Below are positions 8,592 to 17,634 of a stretch of 64,000 nucleotides of DNA, in pieces. The notes under the pieces were generated by a model. It saw only the letters and a program-made list of their open reading frames with translations. It searched no databases and was not told the DNA's origin. Source of the stretch: Engelhardtia mirabilis (lineage in GTDB: Bacteria > Planctomycetota > UBA1135 > GCA-002686595); the NCBI RefSeq assembly GCF_007748095.1, contig NZ_CP036287.1, positions 3,286,001 to 3,350,000 on the forward strand, read 5' to 3'. The position numbers and the translations under genes are program-made. Every line of letters begins with the position of its first letter. The stretch's first letter is position 1.

Positions 8592-9503
8592 GTGGCAGGC
8601 ACCCTGGTCACCGGCGCGTCGGGCTTCGTCGGCGGACGATTGCTGCGACGCCTCTCCTCGGCGGGGGCTGAGGTCTGGGGCTTGGCCCGCCGCCCCCAGG
8701 CGTCGCCCCCCGCCCTGCCCGCCGAGCGTTGGATCCGGGCCGATCTGCGTGACCGGGAGGCCGTCATCGCCGCAGTGCAACGGGCCGCGCCCGAGCGCAT
8801 CTTCCACCTCGGCGCCCTGGCCTCCCCGCGGGCCTGCGACCGCGCGCCCGACGAGGCGCGAGCCAGCAACGTGGCCGGTACGGCAGCGATCCTCGAGGGG
8901 GCCCAGGCCGTCGGGGCACGGGTACTGCTGGCCAGCTCGTCCCAGGTCTACGGCCGCGTCGAGGGCCACATCGACGAGCACCACCCGTTGGATCCGGTGA
9001 CGGTCTACGGCCAAACCAAGCTCGAGGCCGAGAACCTGGCGCGCGACTACGCAGCGCGGGGGCTGCCGGTCGTCATCGCACGGCCCTTCAACCATTCCGG
9101 GCCGGGCCAGACCACCGACTACGTCCTGCCGGCCCTGGTCGAGCAGGTTCGCGTGGCGGCGGCGAAGGGTGTTCCCATTCGCACCGGCAACCTGTTCCCG
9201 CGGCGCGACTTCCTGCACGTGGACGACGTGCTGGACGCCTACGAGCTATTGATCGAGCGCGGGCAGGCGGGTGAGGCCTACAACGTGTGTCGCGGCGAGG
9301 GACTGACCATCGGCGAGGCCCTGCACGGGATCCAGCGCCGCTTGGGCGCCGCCGATCAGCGCACCGAAGAGGACCCCGAACGGGTCCGATCCCAGGATCC
9401 GAGCGAGGTGGTCGGTGTGGCCGCCAAGCTCGCCGCCCTGGGCTGGTCGCCCAAGGTCGGGCTGGAATCACTGCTCGACGACATCGCCAAGCCGGCCTTG
9501 TAG
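8592..9503 (+). CDS. SDR reductase, probable GDP-4-keto-6-deoxy-mannose reductase
   Basis: A 303-residue NAD(P)-dependent epimerase/reductase. The GTG at 8592 places the Rossmann motif TGASGFVGGRLL at residue 6; a TTG at 8586 is an alternative. The catalytic motif VTVYGQTKLEAE carries Tyr and Lys, and LLASSSQVYG carries the Ser. It starts 8 nt after gmd, so it is almost certainly translated with it. RMD activity (GDP-rhamnose synthesis) is inferred from this pairing; a related 4-reductase or epimerase is possible. Its last 148 nt overlap the 3' end of the convergent amidase gene. Confidence 0.85.
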   Translation: MAGTLVTGASGFVGGRLLRRLSSAGAEVWGLARRPQASPPALPAERWIRADLRDREAVIAAVQRAAPERIFHLGALASPRACDRAPDEARASNVAGTAAILEGAQAVGARVLLASSSQVYGRVEGHIDEHHPLDPVTVYGQTKLEAENLARDYAARGLPVVIARPFNHSGPGQTTDYVLPALVEQVRVAAAKGVPIRTGNLFPRRDFLHVDDVLDAYELLIERGQAGEAYNVCRGEGLTIGEALHGIQRRLGAADQRTEEDPERVRSQDPSEVVGVAAKLAALGWSPKVGLESLLDDIAKPAL

Positions 9504-10441
9504 CGCGTCAGCCACGAGGCCAGGTTGGTGCCCGGGCACTCGGTGTTCTTGAAGTGACGGTGACCGAAGACGGCGCTGCGCGCGATCCCGTATTGACCGC
9601 GCAGGCCGTCGATCAGCTGGGTCAAGGCGATCAACGCCGCCGGCGTCGGCCGCTCGCTGTTGAAGTTGCCCAGCAGGCAGATGCCGATGTTGCCGGAGTT
9701 GAAGTTCGCGCCCGTGGCGGGGTCGCGCCCCGCGTGGGCGCCCTGCCACTGCAGTTCGCGACCCTGGAACACGCGGCCGCAGGGATCGATCAGGAAGTGG
9801 TAGCCGATGTCGGCCCAGCCGTTGGTGCTGACGTGCTCGTGCTGGACCCGGCGCAGGGCGTCCGCCGACGCGGCGAGGCTGGCGCCATGGAGGTGCCCGG
9901 CGCTCATGGCCGTGTGGTGGACCGTGATCTTGTTCCAGCGCGAGGCCGGGGTCATGTCGCGGCGATCCGCGGGCGAAGCACCCCAGATCGCGCGCGGGAT
10001 CGCTGTGCCGCTGAAGCTCGCCTCCACCCGCTCGGCCTTGTCCACATGCCCGACGTCCAGTCCGAGCTGCTCGATGGCCGCCAGACCGTCTTCCGCGCGG
10101 TGCTGTTGGTAGGCGCTGGCGAGGCGGTCGGTCAGCACCGCCTGGAAGCCCAGGGCCGCCAGCTCCAGTCGCGTCGAAATCACCTCAGGATCGGCTGAGT
10201 TGCGGTCCAGAGCCGCCATCTCGGCGCGACCCTCGGCCAGGTCGAGCAGGGCGTCGAGGCGCTCTTCGGAGGCGGCGCCGGGTCCTTCCGCCGAGAGCCA
10301 GCGGTCGATACGGTCCAGACGCTCCCAGCCCATCGGGAGCTGAGCCCAGTCGTTGAATTGCACCCGCGCACCGAGGCGGGGACCTGGGGCGGCGCAGGCG
10401 ACCACCAGCAGCGCGATCGCGAGGCCCCGGACCAACGCCAT
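9356..10441 (-). CDS. Lipoprotein N-acetylmuramoyl-L-alanine amidase (PGRP/amidase_2 fold)
   Basis: A 361-residue protein. The ATG at 10441 gives the lipoprotein signal MALVRGLAIALLVVAC with Cys16; longer in-frame upstream starts are rejected because they bury this signal. Residues about 150-315 form the amidase_2 domain, with NKITVHHTAMSAG (first zinc His), YHFLIDPCGRVFQGR, NSGNIGICLLGNF and late motif FGHRHFKNTECPG (zinc His and Cys). It probably cleaves peptidoglycan stem peptides or muropeptides at the envelope. The C-terminal Ser/Thr-rich tail of about 45 residues is encoded antisense to the reductase gene. Confidence 0.88.
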   Translation of the reverse strand: MALVRGLAIALLVVACAAPGPRLGARVQFNDWAQLPMGWERLDRIDRWLSAEGPGAASEERLDALLDLAEGRAEMAALDRNSADPEVISTRLELAALGFQAVLTDRLASAYQQHRAEDGLAAIEQLGLDVGHVDKAERVEASFSGTAIPRAIWGASPADRRDMTPASRWNKITVHHTAMSAGHLHGASLAASADALRRVQHEHVSTNGWADIGYHFLIDPCGRVFQGRELQWQGAHAGRDPATGANFNSGNIGICLLGNFNSERPTPAALIALTQLIDGLRGQYGIARSAVFGHRHFKNTECPGTNLASWLTRYKAGLAMSSSSDSSPTLGDQPRAASLAATPTTSLGSWDRTRSGSSSVR

Positions 10442-10692
10442 GGCACCGCCCGACCGGCCAGCGCCTGCACTTCCTCGCGTCGCAGACCAGGCGCGGGGGG
10501 CCTCACCACCTCGACGGGCTTCGAGTCGGGTTCTCTCGACAGGAGAAATCTGGGGCCGCTTGGACGATAGTGAGGAAGGAGCCAAGCCTGCGAGACCGCC
10601 TGGGCGGTGATGGGACCGTGGGGCCGTGGCGGCCGCTAGGGCGCCCGCTCGCCCACACTCGTACCACTTTGGATGATCCCGGAGCAACGACC

Positions 10693-13656
10693 GTGACCCG
10701 ACCTGTTCAACGACGGCGCCTGCGCGGGCTCGCCACCCTCGGCCTGCTCCTGTTGGGATCAGGCCTGTGCGCCCCGCTCGCAGCGGGCGCTCAGGACGAG
10801 GATCTGGAGCTCGAGGCGCTGCTGCGCGAAGTTCGGGTCGAGGCCGATCGACTGCGGCTGCGCGGGGACTGGTCGGCGGCGGGCCGAGAGTTGGACGAAC
10901 TGCTGGGTGAGGAGCCCTCCGACTGGCGCTCGCGCGTCTATCTCGGGCGCCTGGACCTGGACCGTGGACAGCACGACGCAGCCCTGGACGAGCTCGAGCG
11001 GGCCTTGAAAGACGCGGCCGGCGCACCGCCGGCCGATCCGGACCTGCTGCTGCTGTTCGAGACGCAGCTCGAAGCCCTGGCCGAGCTGGGCCGGGGCAGC
11101 GAGGTCGAGGCGGTCCTGATGGAGGCCGGCGAGCGTGGTTTCTCGGCCGAAGAGCCGCGACTTGCGGAGCCCGCGGCCCGGGGCCTGTTGGAGATCGGCA
11201 AGCGCACACGTGCCGTCGAACTGCGCCGCAGCGCCGCCCGCGCCGAGGTCGACGATTGGCGCTCGCTGCTCGCACGGGGTCAGTGCCAGCGGGCCCTGGG
11301 CGACCTGACCGGCGCTTCCGAGAGCGTCGTCGCGGCCGCGGCGGCCTGCGGGACCACGCCCGAGGCGCCGGTGCTGGCCGAGCTGGCCGACATCTACTTC
11401 GAAGCCGACGGCGAGGGCCAGCGTGGAAGCGGCTCCCGTCCGGCGGGCGAGCTCTTCCTCGAGGCCTTGCAGCGCAATCCCAAGTGCGAGTCGGCCCTGC
11501 TCGGCCTGCACGCCATGGGTCGGGTCAACTGGCGACGCCAGAACCGTGGCGCCATGGAGTACATCGAGGACCTGCTGCGGGACCGACCGACCTCGGTCGA
11601 GGGACTCCTGGCCGTGACGCGCTACCAGCTCGATCTGGGCCAACTGCCCGCGGTGCGAGCGCGCCTCGCGCGTCTGGACCAGATCGCCCCCGGCCGTCGC
11701 GACGTGGGCACCCTGCACGCGGCACTGGCCTGGGTCGAGCACCATCGCGACGACTGCCGGAAGATCCTCGCGCGCCTGGCGCAGGTCGATCCAGACGATT
11801 CCGAGCCCGAGCGTGAGGTGGGCCGCCACCTGCTCGAGCTGTATCGCTTCTCCGAGGGACTCGACTTCCTGCGCTCGGCGGTCGAGCGCGACACCGGCGA
11901 CCACCAGGCCTGGACGCAGCTCGGACGCGCCCTGGCGAACACCGGCGACGTGCGCGGCGGCCTGGAGGCCTTGGACCGGGCCAAGACCGAGGCCAAGGGC
12001 CGCCACGACGTCTGGCGCGAGAACACGCGCGTGGTGCTCGGTCGCATCGTCGACGAGTTCGAGGAAGTCGAAGCGGGCCTTCTGACCTTCGCCTGGCCGC
12101 CGACGGGCTCGGACGTGCTGGCGGAGTATTGGGTGCCCTTCTACTCGGAGGCGCGCAAGGATCTGGCCCTGCGCTACGGCTACTCCTCGGGCAAGGTTCG
12201 CATCGAGGTCTTCGATCGCCACGGCGACTTCTCCGTGCGCTCGACGGGTTTCCAGGGCTTTCCGGCCCTGGGTGTGTGCTTCGGCCCGGTCGTGACCGCC
12301 GTGTCGCCCCTGTCCGAGATGCGCGGCAGCTTCTCCTGGGCGCGCACCTCGTACCACGAGTTCACCCACGTGGTGCACCTGGGCCTGTCGAACAACCGTT
12401 GCCCGCGCTGGATCACCGAGGGCCTGGCCACCTGGGAGGAGACGCGCGTCAACCCCTCCTGGGATCGCAACCTGCGTCGGGACCTGCTCGACAGCCACGC
12501 CAGCGGCACGATCTTCCCGCTGCGCGAGCTGAACGCGGCCTTCCGCGGACCGCGCATCATCTTCGGCTACTACCAGGGCGGCCTGCTGTGCCGGATGCTG
12601 ATCGACGAGTTCGGCTTCCCGTCGATGATCAGGCTGCTGGAGGCCTTCGATCGCGGTGAGGACCTGGACGGAGCCATGGACTCCGTCTTCGGGCTCACCC
12701 CGGAGCAGATCGACGAGCGCTTCGACGCCTTCGTGCGCCAAGAGATCGCGGGCCTTTCGATCGAGCCGCGCTGGGATCCGGACCAGGTCCGACGCCTGCG
12801 GTTCGGGCTGGATCCGGAGCCGCCGCAGGATCCGGCCCGGCTCGAGCGTTGGAAGGACGACTGGGCGACGGTGGCCTGGTCCGCCTACCAGCAGGACAGC
12901 CAAGTCGACGCTCAGGAGGCCCTGCGGCGGGCCGAATCGGCGGGGGAGCCGCCCCTGCGCGCCCTGGCATTGCGCGGGCAGATGGCCTTCGCGGCCAAGG
13001 ACGTCCGGCGCGCGGTGGAGCTCTGGGACCAGTTCCTCGGTGCCGGCGGTGACGACTTCTTCGTGCGCGTCGCCCTGGCCGACCTGGCCTGGAACGACGG
13101 CGATTCCGACACGGCCAAAGGGCACCTCTTGGCAGCGGAGGCGGCCTACCCGGGCTTCCCGGACCCGTCCCTCTCGGCCGAGCTCGGCCTGGCCCGGCTC
13201 TACGAAGGCTTGGACGACGAGGACTCGGCCATGGCCGCGCGGGAGCGCTGGTTGGGCTGGAACGGTGGTGAGGCCGAGCTGCGGCTGGTCGTGGCAGCCT
13301 GGCATGCCCGCGCCGGGCGCTTCACCGAGGCCGAGCGCTTGCTGCGCGAGGCCAACGAGGTCGATCCCTTCCGCAGGCGCATGCACGTGGACTGGGCGGC
13401 GGCGCTGCTCGAGCTGGGGCGCTTCGACGATGTGCTGCGCGAGGTGCGCGTGGCACGCATGGTCAGTCCCGAGCTCGACGCCGACGGACCGGCCGAGTGG
13501 GGCGACGCGGAGTTCGCCGAGCTCTTCGGCCTCGAGGCCCAGGCTCTGCGCGGCCTGGGGCGCGACGAGGAGGCCCGCGAGCGGGCGCAGGATGGGCTGG
13601 ATCTCGACGCGCAGGAGCCGCGCTCGCGCGACGTCCTCGACCGGCCCGGCGGCTGA
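10693..13656 (+). CDS. Exported TPR protein with gluzincin (peptidase MA-like) domain
   Basis: A 987-residue protein. The GTG at 10693 gives a signal peptide (RRRLRGLATLGLLLLGSGLC then AGAQDEDLE); an upstream in-frame ATG at 10570 lacks this logic. Residues about 30-440 are TPR-like helical repeats. A metalloprotease core follows with the zinc motif HEFTH in SYHEFTHVVHLGL and the downstream Glu in ITEGLATWEE, as in peptidase MA-like proteins. More TPR-like repeats fill the C-terminal third. The role is probably periplasmic; the substrate is unknown. It is divergent from the amidase gene with 251 nt between. Confidence 0.82.
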   Translation: MTRPVQRRRLRGLATLGLLLLGSGLCAPLAAGAQDEDLELEALLREVRVEADRLRLRGDWSAAGRELDELLGEEPSDWRSRVYLGRLDLDRGQHDAALDELERALKDAAGAPPADPDLLLLFETQLEALAELGRGSEVEAVLMEAGERGFSAEEPRLAEPAARGLLEIGKRTRAVELRRSAARAEVDDWRSLLARGQCQRALGDLTGASESVVAAAAACGTTPEAPVLAELADIYFEADGEGQRGSGSRPAGELFLEALQRNPKCESALLGLHAMGRVNWRRQNRGAMEYIEDLLRDRPTSVEGLLAVTRYQLDLGQLPAVRARLARLDQIAPGRRDVGTLHAALAWVEHHRDDCRKILARLAQVDPDDSEPEREVGRHLLELYRFSEGLDFLRSAVERDTGDHQAWTQLGRALANTGDVRGGLEALDRAKTEAKGRHDVWRENTRVVLGRIVDEFEEVEAGLLTFAWPPTGSDVLAEYWVPFYSEARKDLALRYGYSSGKVRIEVFDRHGDFSVRSTGFQGFPALGVCFGPVVTAVSPLSEMRGSFSWARTSYHEFTHVVHLGLSNNRCPRWITEGLATWEETRVNPSWDRNLRRDLLDSHASGTIFPLRELNAAFRGPRIIFGYYQGGLLCRMLIDEFGFPSMIRLLEAFDRGEDLDGAMDSVFGLTPEQIDERFDAFVRQEIAGLSIEPRWDPDQVRRLRFGLDPEPPQDPARLERWKDDWATVAWSAYQQDSQVDAQEALRRAESAGEPPLRALALRGQMAFAAKDVRRAVELWDQFLGAGGDDFFVRVALADLAWNDGDSDTAKGHLLAAEAAYPGFPDPSLSAELGLARLYEGLDDEDSAMAARERWLGWNGGEAELRLVVAAWHARAGRFTEAERLLREANEVDPFRRRMHVDWAAALLELGRFDDVLREVRVARMVSPELDADGPAEWGDAEFAELFGLEAQALRGLGRDEEARERAQDGLDLDAQEPRSRDVLDRPGG

Positions 13657-13695
13657 ATCGGATCGCCCGGAGCGGGCAGGCGCTAACATCCTGCG

Positions 13696-14322
13696 GTGAG
13701 CCCGACCTCAGACCCCCGGCCCGTCTTCGTCGTGCTCGATGGCGTCGACGGGTGCGGCAAGAGCACCCAAGCCGAGCGCCTTTGCGACGCCCTGCGGCGC
13801 GAGGGTCGCGAGCCCCTGCACCTGCGCGAACCCGGCAGCACCGGTGCCGGTGAACGGCTGCGGGCGATCCTCTTGGACCCCGAGGTCGAGCTCGGAGCTG
13901 GCGCCGAGACGTTGATGTTCGCCGCCGCGCGGCGGCAGCTCCTGGACGAGCTCGTGCGCCCGGCTCTGATCGCCGGGCGCGACGTCGTCTGTGAGCGCGG
14001 CAACCCGGCCACCTACGCCTACCAGGCCGTGGCCGGCGAGCTGGACCCCGACGCGGTCCTGGCGCTCTTGGATGGTTGGTGCCGATCCCCTGCTCCCGAC
14101 CTGGAGCTGGTGCTCTCCATCGACGTCGACGAGGCCGCTGCCCGCCGCGGCGGCGAACACGACCGCATGGAGCAGAAGGGCCTGGAGTTCCAACGTCGCG
14201 TCGCCAAGGGCCTGGCCGACTACGTGCAGCGCCGCGATCGCGCCCGCAGTCTGGACGCCGCGGGCTCCACCGATGAAGTGGCCCAGCGGGTGTTGCAGGA
14301 GGTGCGTCGTGCGCGTGGTTGA
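13696..14322 (+). CDS. tmk: Thymidylate kinase
   Basis: A 208-residue P-loop kinase phosphorylating dTMP. The GTG start at 13696 precedes the P-loop LDGVDGCGKSTQAERL. The dTMP-binding REPGSTGAGERLRAILLD is close to the usual REPGGT form. The region that normally reads D-R-Y-x-x-S is here CERGNPATYAYQ, keeping Arg but losing the usual Asp and Tyr. The LID-like segment RMEQKGLEFQRRVAKG is present. It overlaps holB by 14 nt, the common tmk-holB pairing. Confidence 0.88.
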   Translation: MSPTSDPRPVFVVLDGVDGCGKSTQAERLCDALRREGREPLHLREPGSTGAGERLRAILLDPEVELGAGAETLMFAAARRQLLDELVRPALIAGRDVVCERGNPATYAYQAVAGELDPDAVLALLDGWCRSPAPDLELVLSIDVDEAAARRGGEHDRMEQKGLEFQRRVAKGLADYVQRRDRARSLDAAGSTDEVAQRVLQEVRRARG

Positions 14323-15433
14323 ACCCCTCGGTCACGCGGACGCCATTCGCGGCCTGTGGCGGGCGGCGGCGGCGGATCGCCTCAGTCACGCGCTCCTGGT
14401 GCGCGGACCCCAGGGCGTGGGCAAGTTCACGGCCTGCGTCTGGCTGGCCCAGGGGCTGCTCTGCCGAGACCTGGCCGCCGCGGGTGCGGTGGACGACTGG
14501 CGACCCTGCGGAACTTGCCCTTCGTGCAAGAAGGTGGCCAGCGGCGAGTGGCGCGGAAACCACCCCGACTTCCTGCGGGTCGACCCGGTCGAGGAGGGTT
14601 GGGACGAGATCCCGATCCAGGCGGTGGCCGAGCGCTCCGGCGATTCGGGCGGTCCCTGCGTGGGCAGCTTCCTGAAGCTGCGCCCCGCGGAGGGGGCGAA
14701 CCGCGTGGTGCTGGTGCGGGAGGCCGAGCGCCTGAACCTGCCGGCTCAGAACGCCCTGCTCAAGACCCTCGAAGAACCCTCGGCGGGGACCTTCCTGCTG
14801 CTCGAGGCCAGTCGCCCCGACAGCCTGCTGCCGACCATTCGGAGCCGCGTGCTCGAGGTACGCCTGGGCGCCCTGAGCGACGCGGACACCGAAGCGGTGT
14901 TGGCAGCCAGCGCCGCGGACGACGAAGCCCTGGCTGGGCTCGACCTGATCGAACTCGCCGTGTTGGCCCGGGGGGCACCGGGCGAGGTTCTGCGCCTGGC
15001 GCGCACCGGTGCCCTGGCCCTGCTGGCGGCAGCGACGCCGCTGCTCGAGGGTCGTGGCGACGCCCTGGCTGCCGCCGCGGCCGTGTGGGAGGTGGACGGC
15101 GAGTATCAGGGAGGCACGGCCCTGGCACGCGACCGTGGCCGGGTGCGATTGACGCTGGAGCTGCTGCGCGATGTCCTCGCCGGCGCCCTGCGGGTCGCAG
15201 CGACCGGGGATCCCGCCCAGGCAGGTCGGGGCGAGCCGGCGCGCTTGGCCCAGGGCCTCAGCGCGCGCCTGGGAACCCAGGCCCTGACCGACGGACTCGA
15301 TGGCCTCCTGCGTGTGCGCCGCGACATCGATCTCAACCTGGACCCAGGCGCGGCCCTCGAGCGGGCCCTGGTCGGCCTCGAGGCCCAGCTTGGATCGCCA
15401 GCGGGGGCGACAGGGGCACGGCGCCGCGGTTGA
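14309..15433 (+). CDS. holB: DNA polymerase III subunit delta'
   Basis: A 374-residue clamp-loader subunit of the AAA+ superfamily. The Walker A-like GPQGVGKFTACVWLA, a four-Cys zinc module in LLCRD and CGTCPSCKK, and LPAQNALLKTLEEPSAGT with the sensor-like IRSR are all present. The start is GTG 14309, overlapping tmk; GTG 14315 is also possible. The C-terminal half is diverged and Ala/Leu-rich, as usual for delta'. Confidence 0.88.
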   Translation: MRVVEPLGHADAIRGLWRAAAADRLSHALLVRGPQGVGKFTACVWLAQGLLCRDLAAAGAVDDWRPCGTCPSCKKVASGEWRGNHPDFLRVDPVEEGWDEIPIQAVAERSGDSGGPCVGSFLKLRPAEGANRVVLVREAERLNLPAQNALLKTLEEPSAGTFLLLEASRPDSLLPTIRSRVLEVRLGALSDADTEAVLAASAADDEALAGLDLIELAVLARGAPGEVLRLARTGALALLAAATPLLEGRGDALAAAAAVWEVDGEYQGGTALARDRGRVRLTLELLRDVLAGALRVAATGDPAQAGRGEPARLAQGLSARLGTQALTDGLDGLLRVRRDIDLNLDPGAALERALVGLEAQLGSPAGATGARRRG

Positions 15434-15480
15434 ATGGAGCACCCGCCCGGGCCGCGAGGTCCGAGCCGAGCCGGAACACC

Positions 15481-15867
15481 ATGGACGACCGCTTTCGATC
15501 GATTGCCCTGCGCGACGGGCGCTATGCACCGGAGGCGGTGCGCTTCCTGCTCGAGGGGCTGGACTACGCCATGAAGCTCTCCGGTCGCGGCAGCCTGAAG
15601 GGGCAGGCGCGGCACGTGAGCGGCAAGGAGGTTCTGCTCGGGTTGCAGCGCTTCGCGGGCGAGACCTTCGGACCCCTGACGCCGCAGGTCTGGCGGACCT
15701 GGGGCGTGAAGCAGACCATCGACTGGGGCCGCATCGTGTTCCTCCTCGTGGAGAACGGGATCCTGAGCCAGCAGGAGAGCGACAGGATCGAGGACTTCGA
15801 GAGCGACCTCGACTACGAGCGCGAGTTCGTCGAAGGCTACCGGGTGGATCTGCCGACGCGCCTCTGA
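15481..15867 (+). CDS. Minf_1886 family protein (unknown function)
   Basis: A 128-residue soluble protein starting at ATG 15481. The segments YAPEAVRFLLEGLDYAM, HVSGKEVLLGLQRFAGETFG and TWGVKQTIDWGRIVFLLVE match my recollection of the Minf_1886/TIGR04138 family, described from Planctomycetes and Verrucomicrobia. Function is unknown. It follows holB by 47 nt, so it may belong to the tmk-holB transcription unit. It is useful as a taxonomic marker. Confidence 0.8.
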   Translation: MDDRFRSIALRDGRYAPEAVRFLLEGLDYAMKLSGRGSLKGQARHVSGKEVLLGLQRFAGETFGPLTPQVWRTWGVKQTIDWGRIVFLLVENGILSQQESDRIEDFESDLDYEREFVEGYRVDLPTRL

Positions 15868-15878
15868 CGGGGTGCGTC

Positions 15879-15934
15879 GGTGACCGCCACGCGGTGCCCA
15901 CTACGCGGTGACCGCCACGCGGTGCCCACTACGC
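15879..15934. repeat. Two tandem 28-nt direct repeats
   Basis: Positions 15879-15906 and 15907-15934 are identical 28-nt copies starting GGTGACCGCCACGCGG, followed by a partial third start (GGTGCCCGC). They lie directly after the Minf_1886 gene in the 294-nt gap before the permease gene. I see no gene in that gap. Confidence 0.85.
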
Positions 15935-16161
15935 GGTGCCCGCTCGAGTGGCCCGTCGATGGAAGACCGCCGCAACGCCGCGGCGAGGCCGGTGGATGGC
16001 TCCGTGCCGAGGCTGACCCTCGAGGTCCCTCGGCCGATGGAACCGGGCGCCGGGGCTGTTCGCCGACTCGGCGTCACGGGCGACAGGCCTTGGGCACCCT
16101 GCGCTGACGCGGCGGTGGAAACCCGCTCGCGCCCGGCGGGCCCTGTCCCCATCATGCTCGG

Positions 16162-17508
16162 ATGCTGGAGAACCTGTCTCGCACGCGCCGCAACGTCGCG
16201 CTGGGCATCGTCGCCACAGTCGTACTGTTGTTTGCTTGGTACATCCGCTCGGTCCTGAACCCGCTGCTGCTCGGCTACCTGTTGGCATTCATCCTGCAGC
16301 CCGTGGTTCGCAAGCTGACGGATCGGGGGATGAAGCGCACGGGAGCGGTGGTCTCCGTGTTCGCCCTGGCGTTCGTGGTTGCGACCGTGCTCGGACTCGG
16401 CGTGCTGCACCAGGGTCGCTCGCTGATCGTGGATGTCCTGGCCCCCAAGGACGGTGAAGGCAGAGCGGCCCGGAGCGAGGCGGCGCGAGGCGACCAGGCC
16501 GCCGATGAGACCGAGTTCGAGCTCACGCAGGACGAATCCGCCGGCGTGGATGCTCCCGAAGAAGTGGCTACGGCGAAGGGTGAGGCTGCTGCAAGAATGG
16601 CGGCGGGCGAGAAGCCGGTCGACGCGCACCGATCACCGGAGTCCGACTCGCCGTCCGCGGGCGAAGCGGAAGAAACCGGAGTGCAATCCCTGCAACGGGT
16701 GCGCGACTGGGCGGCCAAGGTGCTCGGTGACGAGTGGGTCCCGGCTTCGGTTCCGAGCCAGAAGGAATTGGTCGGGATCCTGTCGGAGTTCGCTGCCGAG
16801 AACGAGGGCGCGGTGCAGGCCGCGGGCGAAGTCGGAGCGCGCGCGGCCGAGTCGATCTTCGCCTACATCCAGCGCTTCTTCGGCGGCTTCCTGGGCCTCT
16901 CGACCCTGGTGATCCTGGTGCCGGTCTACGCCTTCTTCTGGCTGTTCGAGATCGAGCGCCTCAACGAATACCTGGCCAGTCGCTTTCCGCGCCGCCAGCG
17001 CCATCGCCTGACCAAGACCTTCGAGAAGCTGGGCGAGGTGCTCTCGGTGTTCTTCCGCGGCAGGCTTCTCGTGAGCCTGTTGAAGGGCCTGTTCCTGACG
17101 GTTGCCCTGGCCCTGGCTGGCGTTCCCTACGCGCTGCTCTTGGGGCTCGGTGGCGGGTTCCTGTCGATCGTGCCGTTCATCGGCGGGCTGGTGTCCTTCG
17201 CCCTGGCCCTGGTGGTGGCCCTTTCCAGCCACGGTCTGGTCTACGCACTCTTGGCCACCGGTGGCATCTTCGCCGCAGCCGAGTTGCTCGAGGGCTACGT
17301 GCTCCTGCCGCGCATCTTGGGCGAGAGCCTGGGTCTGTCCGATGTCGCCGTGCTCTTCGCCGTCACCGCCGGCGGTGCGGCCCTGGGTCTGTTCGGTGTC
17401 CTGGTCGCCTTGCCCCTGGCGGCGGTGATCAAGATCTGTTGGATGGAGTTCGTTGAGCCGGCCCTCGATCAGTTCGCTGAAGAAGAGAGCAAGTTCGACG
17501 CGGGCTGA
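16162..17508 (+). CDS. AI-2E family transporter (TqsA/PerM-like permease)
   Basis: A 448-residue membrane protein starting at ATG 16162. N-terminal helices (VALGIVATVVLLFAWYI, LLLGYLLAFILQPVV) carry the typical Leu-rich pattern, and the C-terminal half has GGGFLSIVPFIGGLVSFALA and GGAALGLFGVLVALPLAAVI, characteristic of PF01594. An unusually long hydrophilic insertion, rich in Glu, Ala and Ser, occupies about residues 95-225 between the second and later helices. The substrate is unknown; autoinducer export is only a family label. Confidence 0.85.
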   Translation: MLENLSRTRRNVALGIVATVVLLFAWYIRSVLNPLLLGYLLAFILQPVVRKLTDRGMKRTGAVVSVFALAFVVATVLGLGVLHQGRSLIVDVLAPKDGEGRAARSEAARGDQAADETEFELTQDESAGVDAPEEVATAKGEAAARMAAGEKPVDAHRSPESDSPSAGEAEETGVQSLQRVRDWAAKVLGDEWVPASVPSQKELVGILSEFAAENEGAVQAAGEVGARAAESIFAYIQRFFGGFLGLSTLVILVPVYAFFWLFEIERLNEYLASRFPRRQRHRLTKTFEKLGEVLSVFFRGRLLVSLLKGLFLTVALALAGVPYALLLGLGGGFLSIVPFIGGLVSFALALVVALSSHGLVYALLATGGIFAAAELLEGYVLLPRILGESLGLSDVAVLFAVTAGGAALGLFGVLVALPLAAVIKICWMEFVEPALDQFAEEESKFDAG

Positions 17509-17565
17509 CGCGGGGTCCAGCGTTGGATCGGGCGAGAGCGCGAACCGAGCCGGGCCGAACGAAGC

Positions 17566-17599
17566 AGGCGGGGCCGACCCTGATCGGTCGACCCCGCCT
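17566..17599. terminator. Bidirectional hairpin between convergent genes
   Basis: AGGCGGGG (17566-17573) pairs with CCCCGCCT (17592-17599), extended by CGACC/GGTCG after one mismatch, with a 6-nt loop. It sits between the convergent permease and S41 protease genes. No U-tract follows, so it may be a stem-only terminator. Confidence 0.55.
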
Positions 17600-17634
17600 G
17601 AGTGTCACGGGCCGCGGCCCGGTCGCACCGCGAT

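Noticed and set aside
10759..13689. 976-codon minus-strand frame
   Set aside because: It is a high-GC shadow of the TPR metalloprotease, with no motif.
15879..15934. CRISPR array
   Set aside because: Only two 28-nt copies with no spacers and no cas genes.
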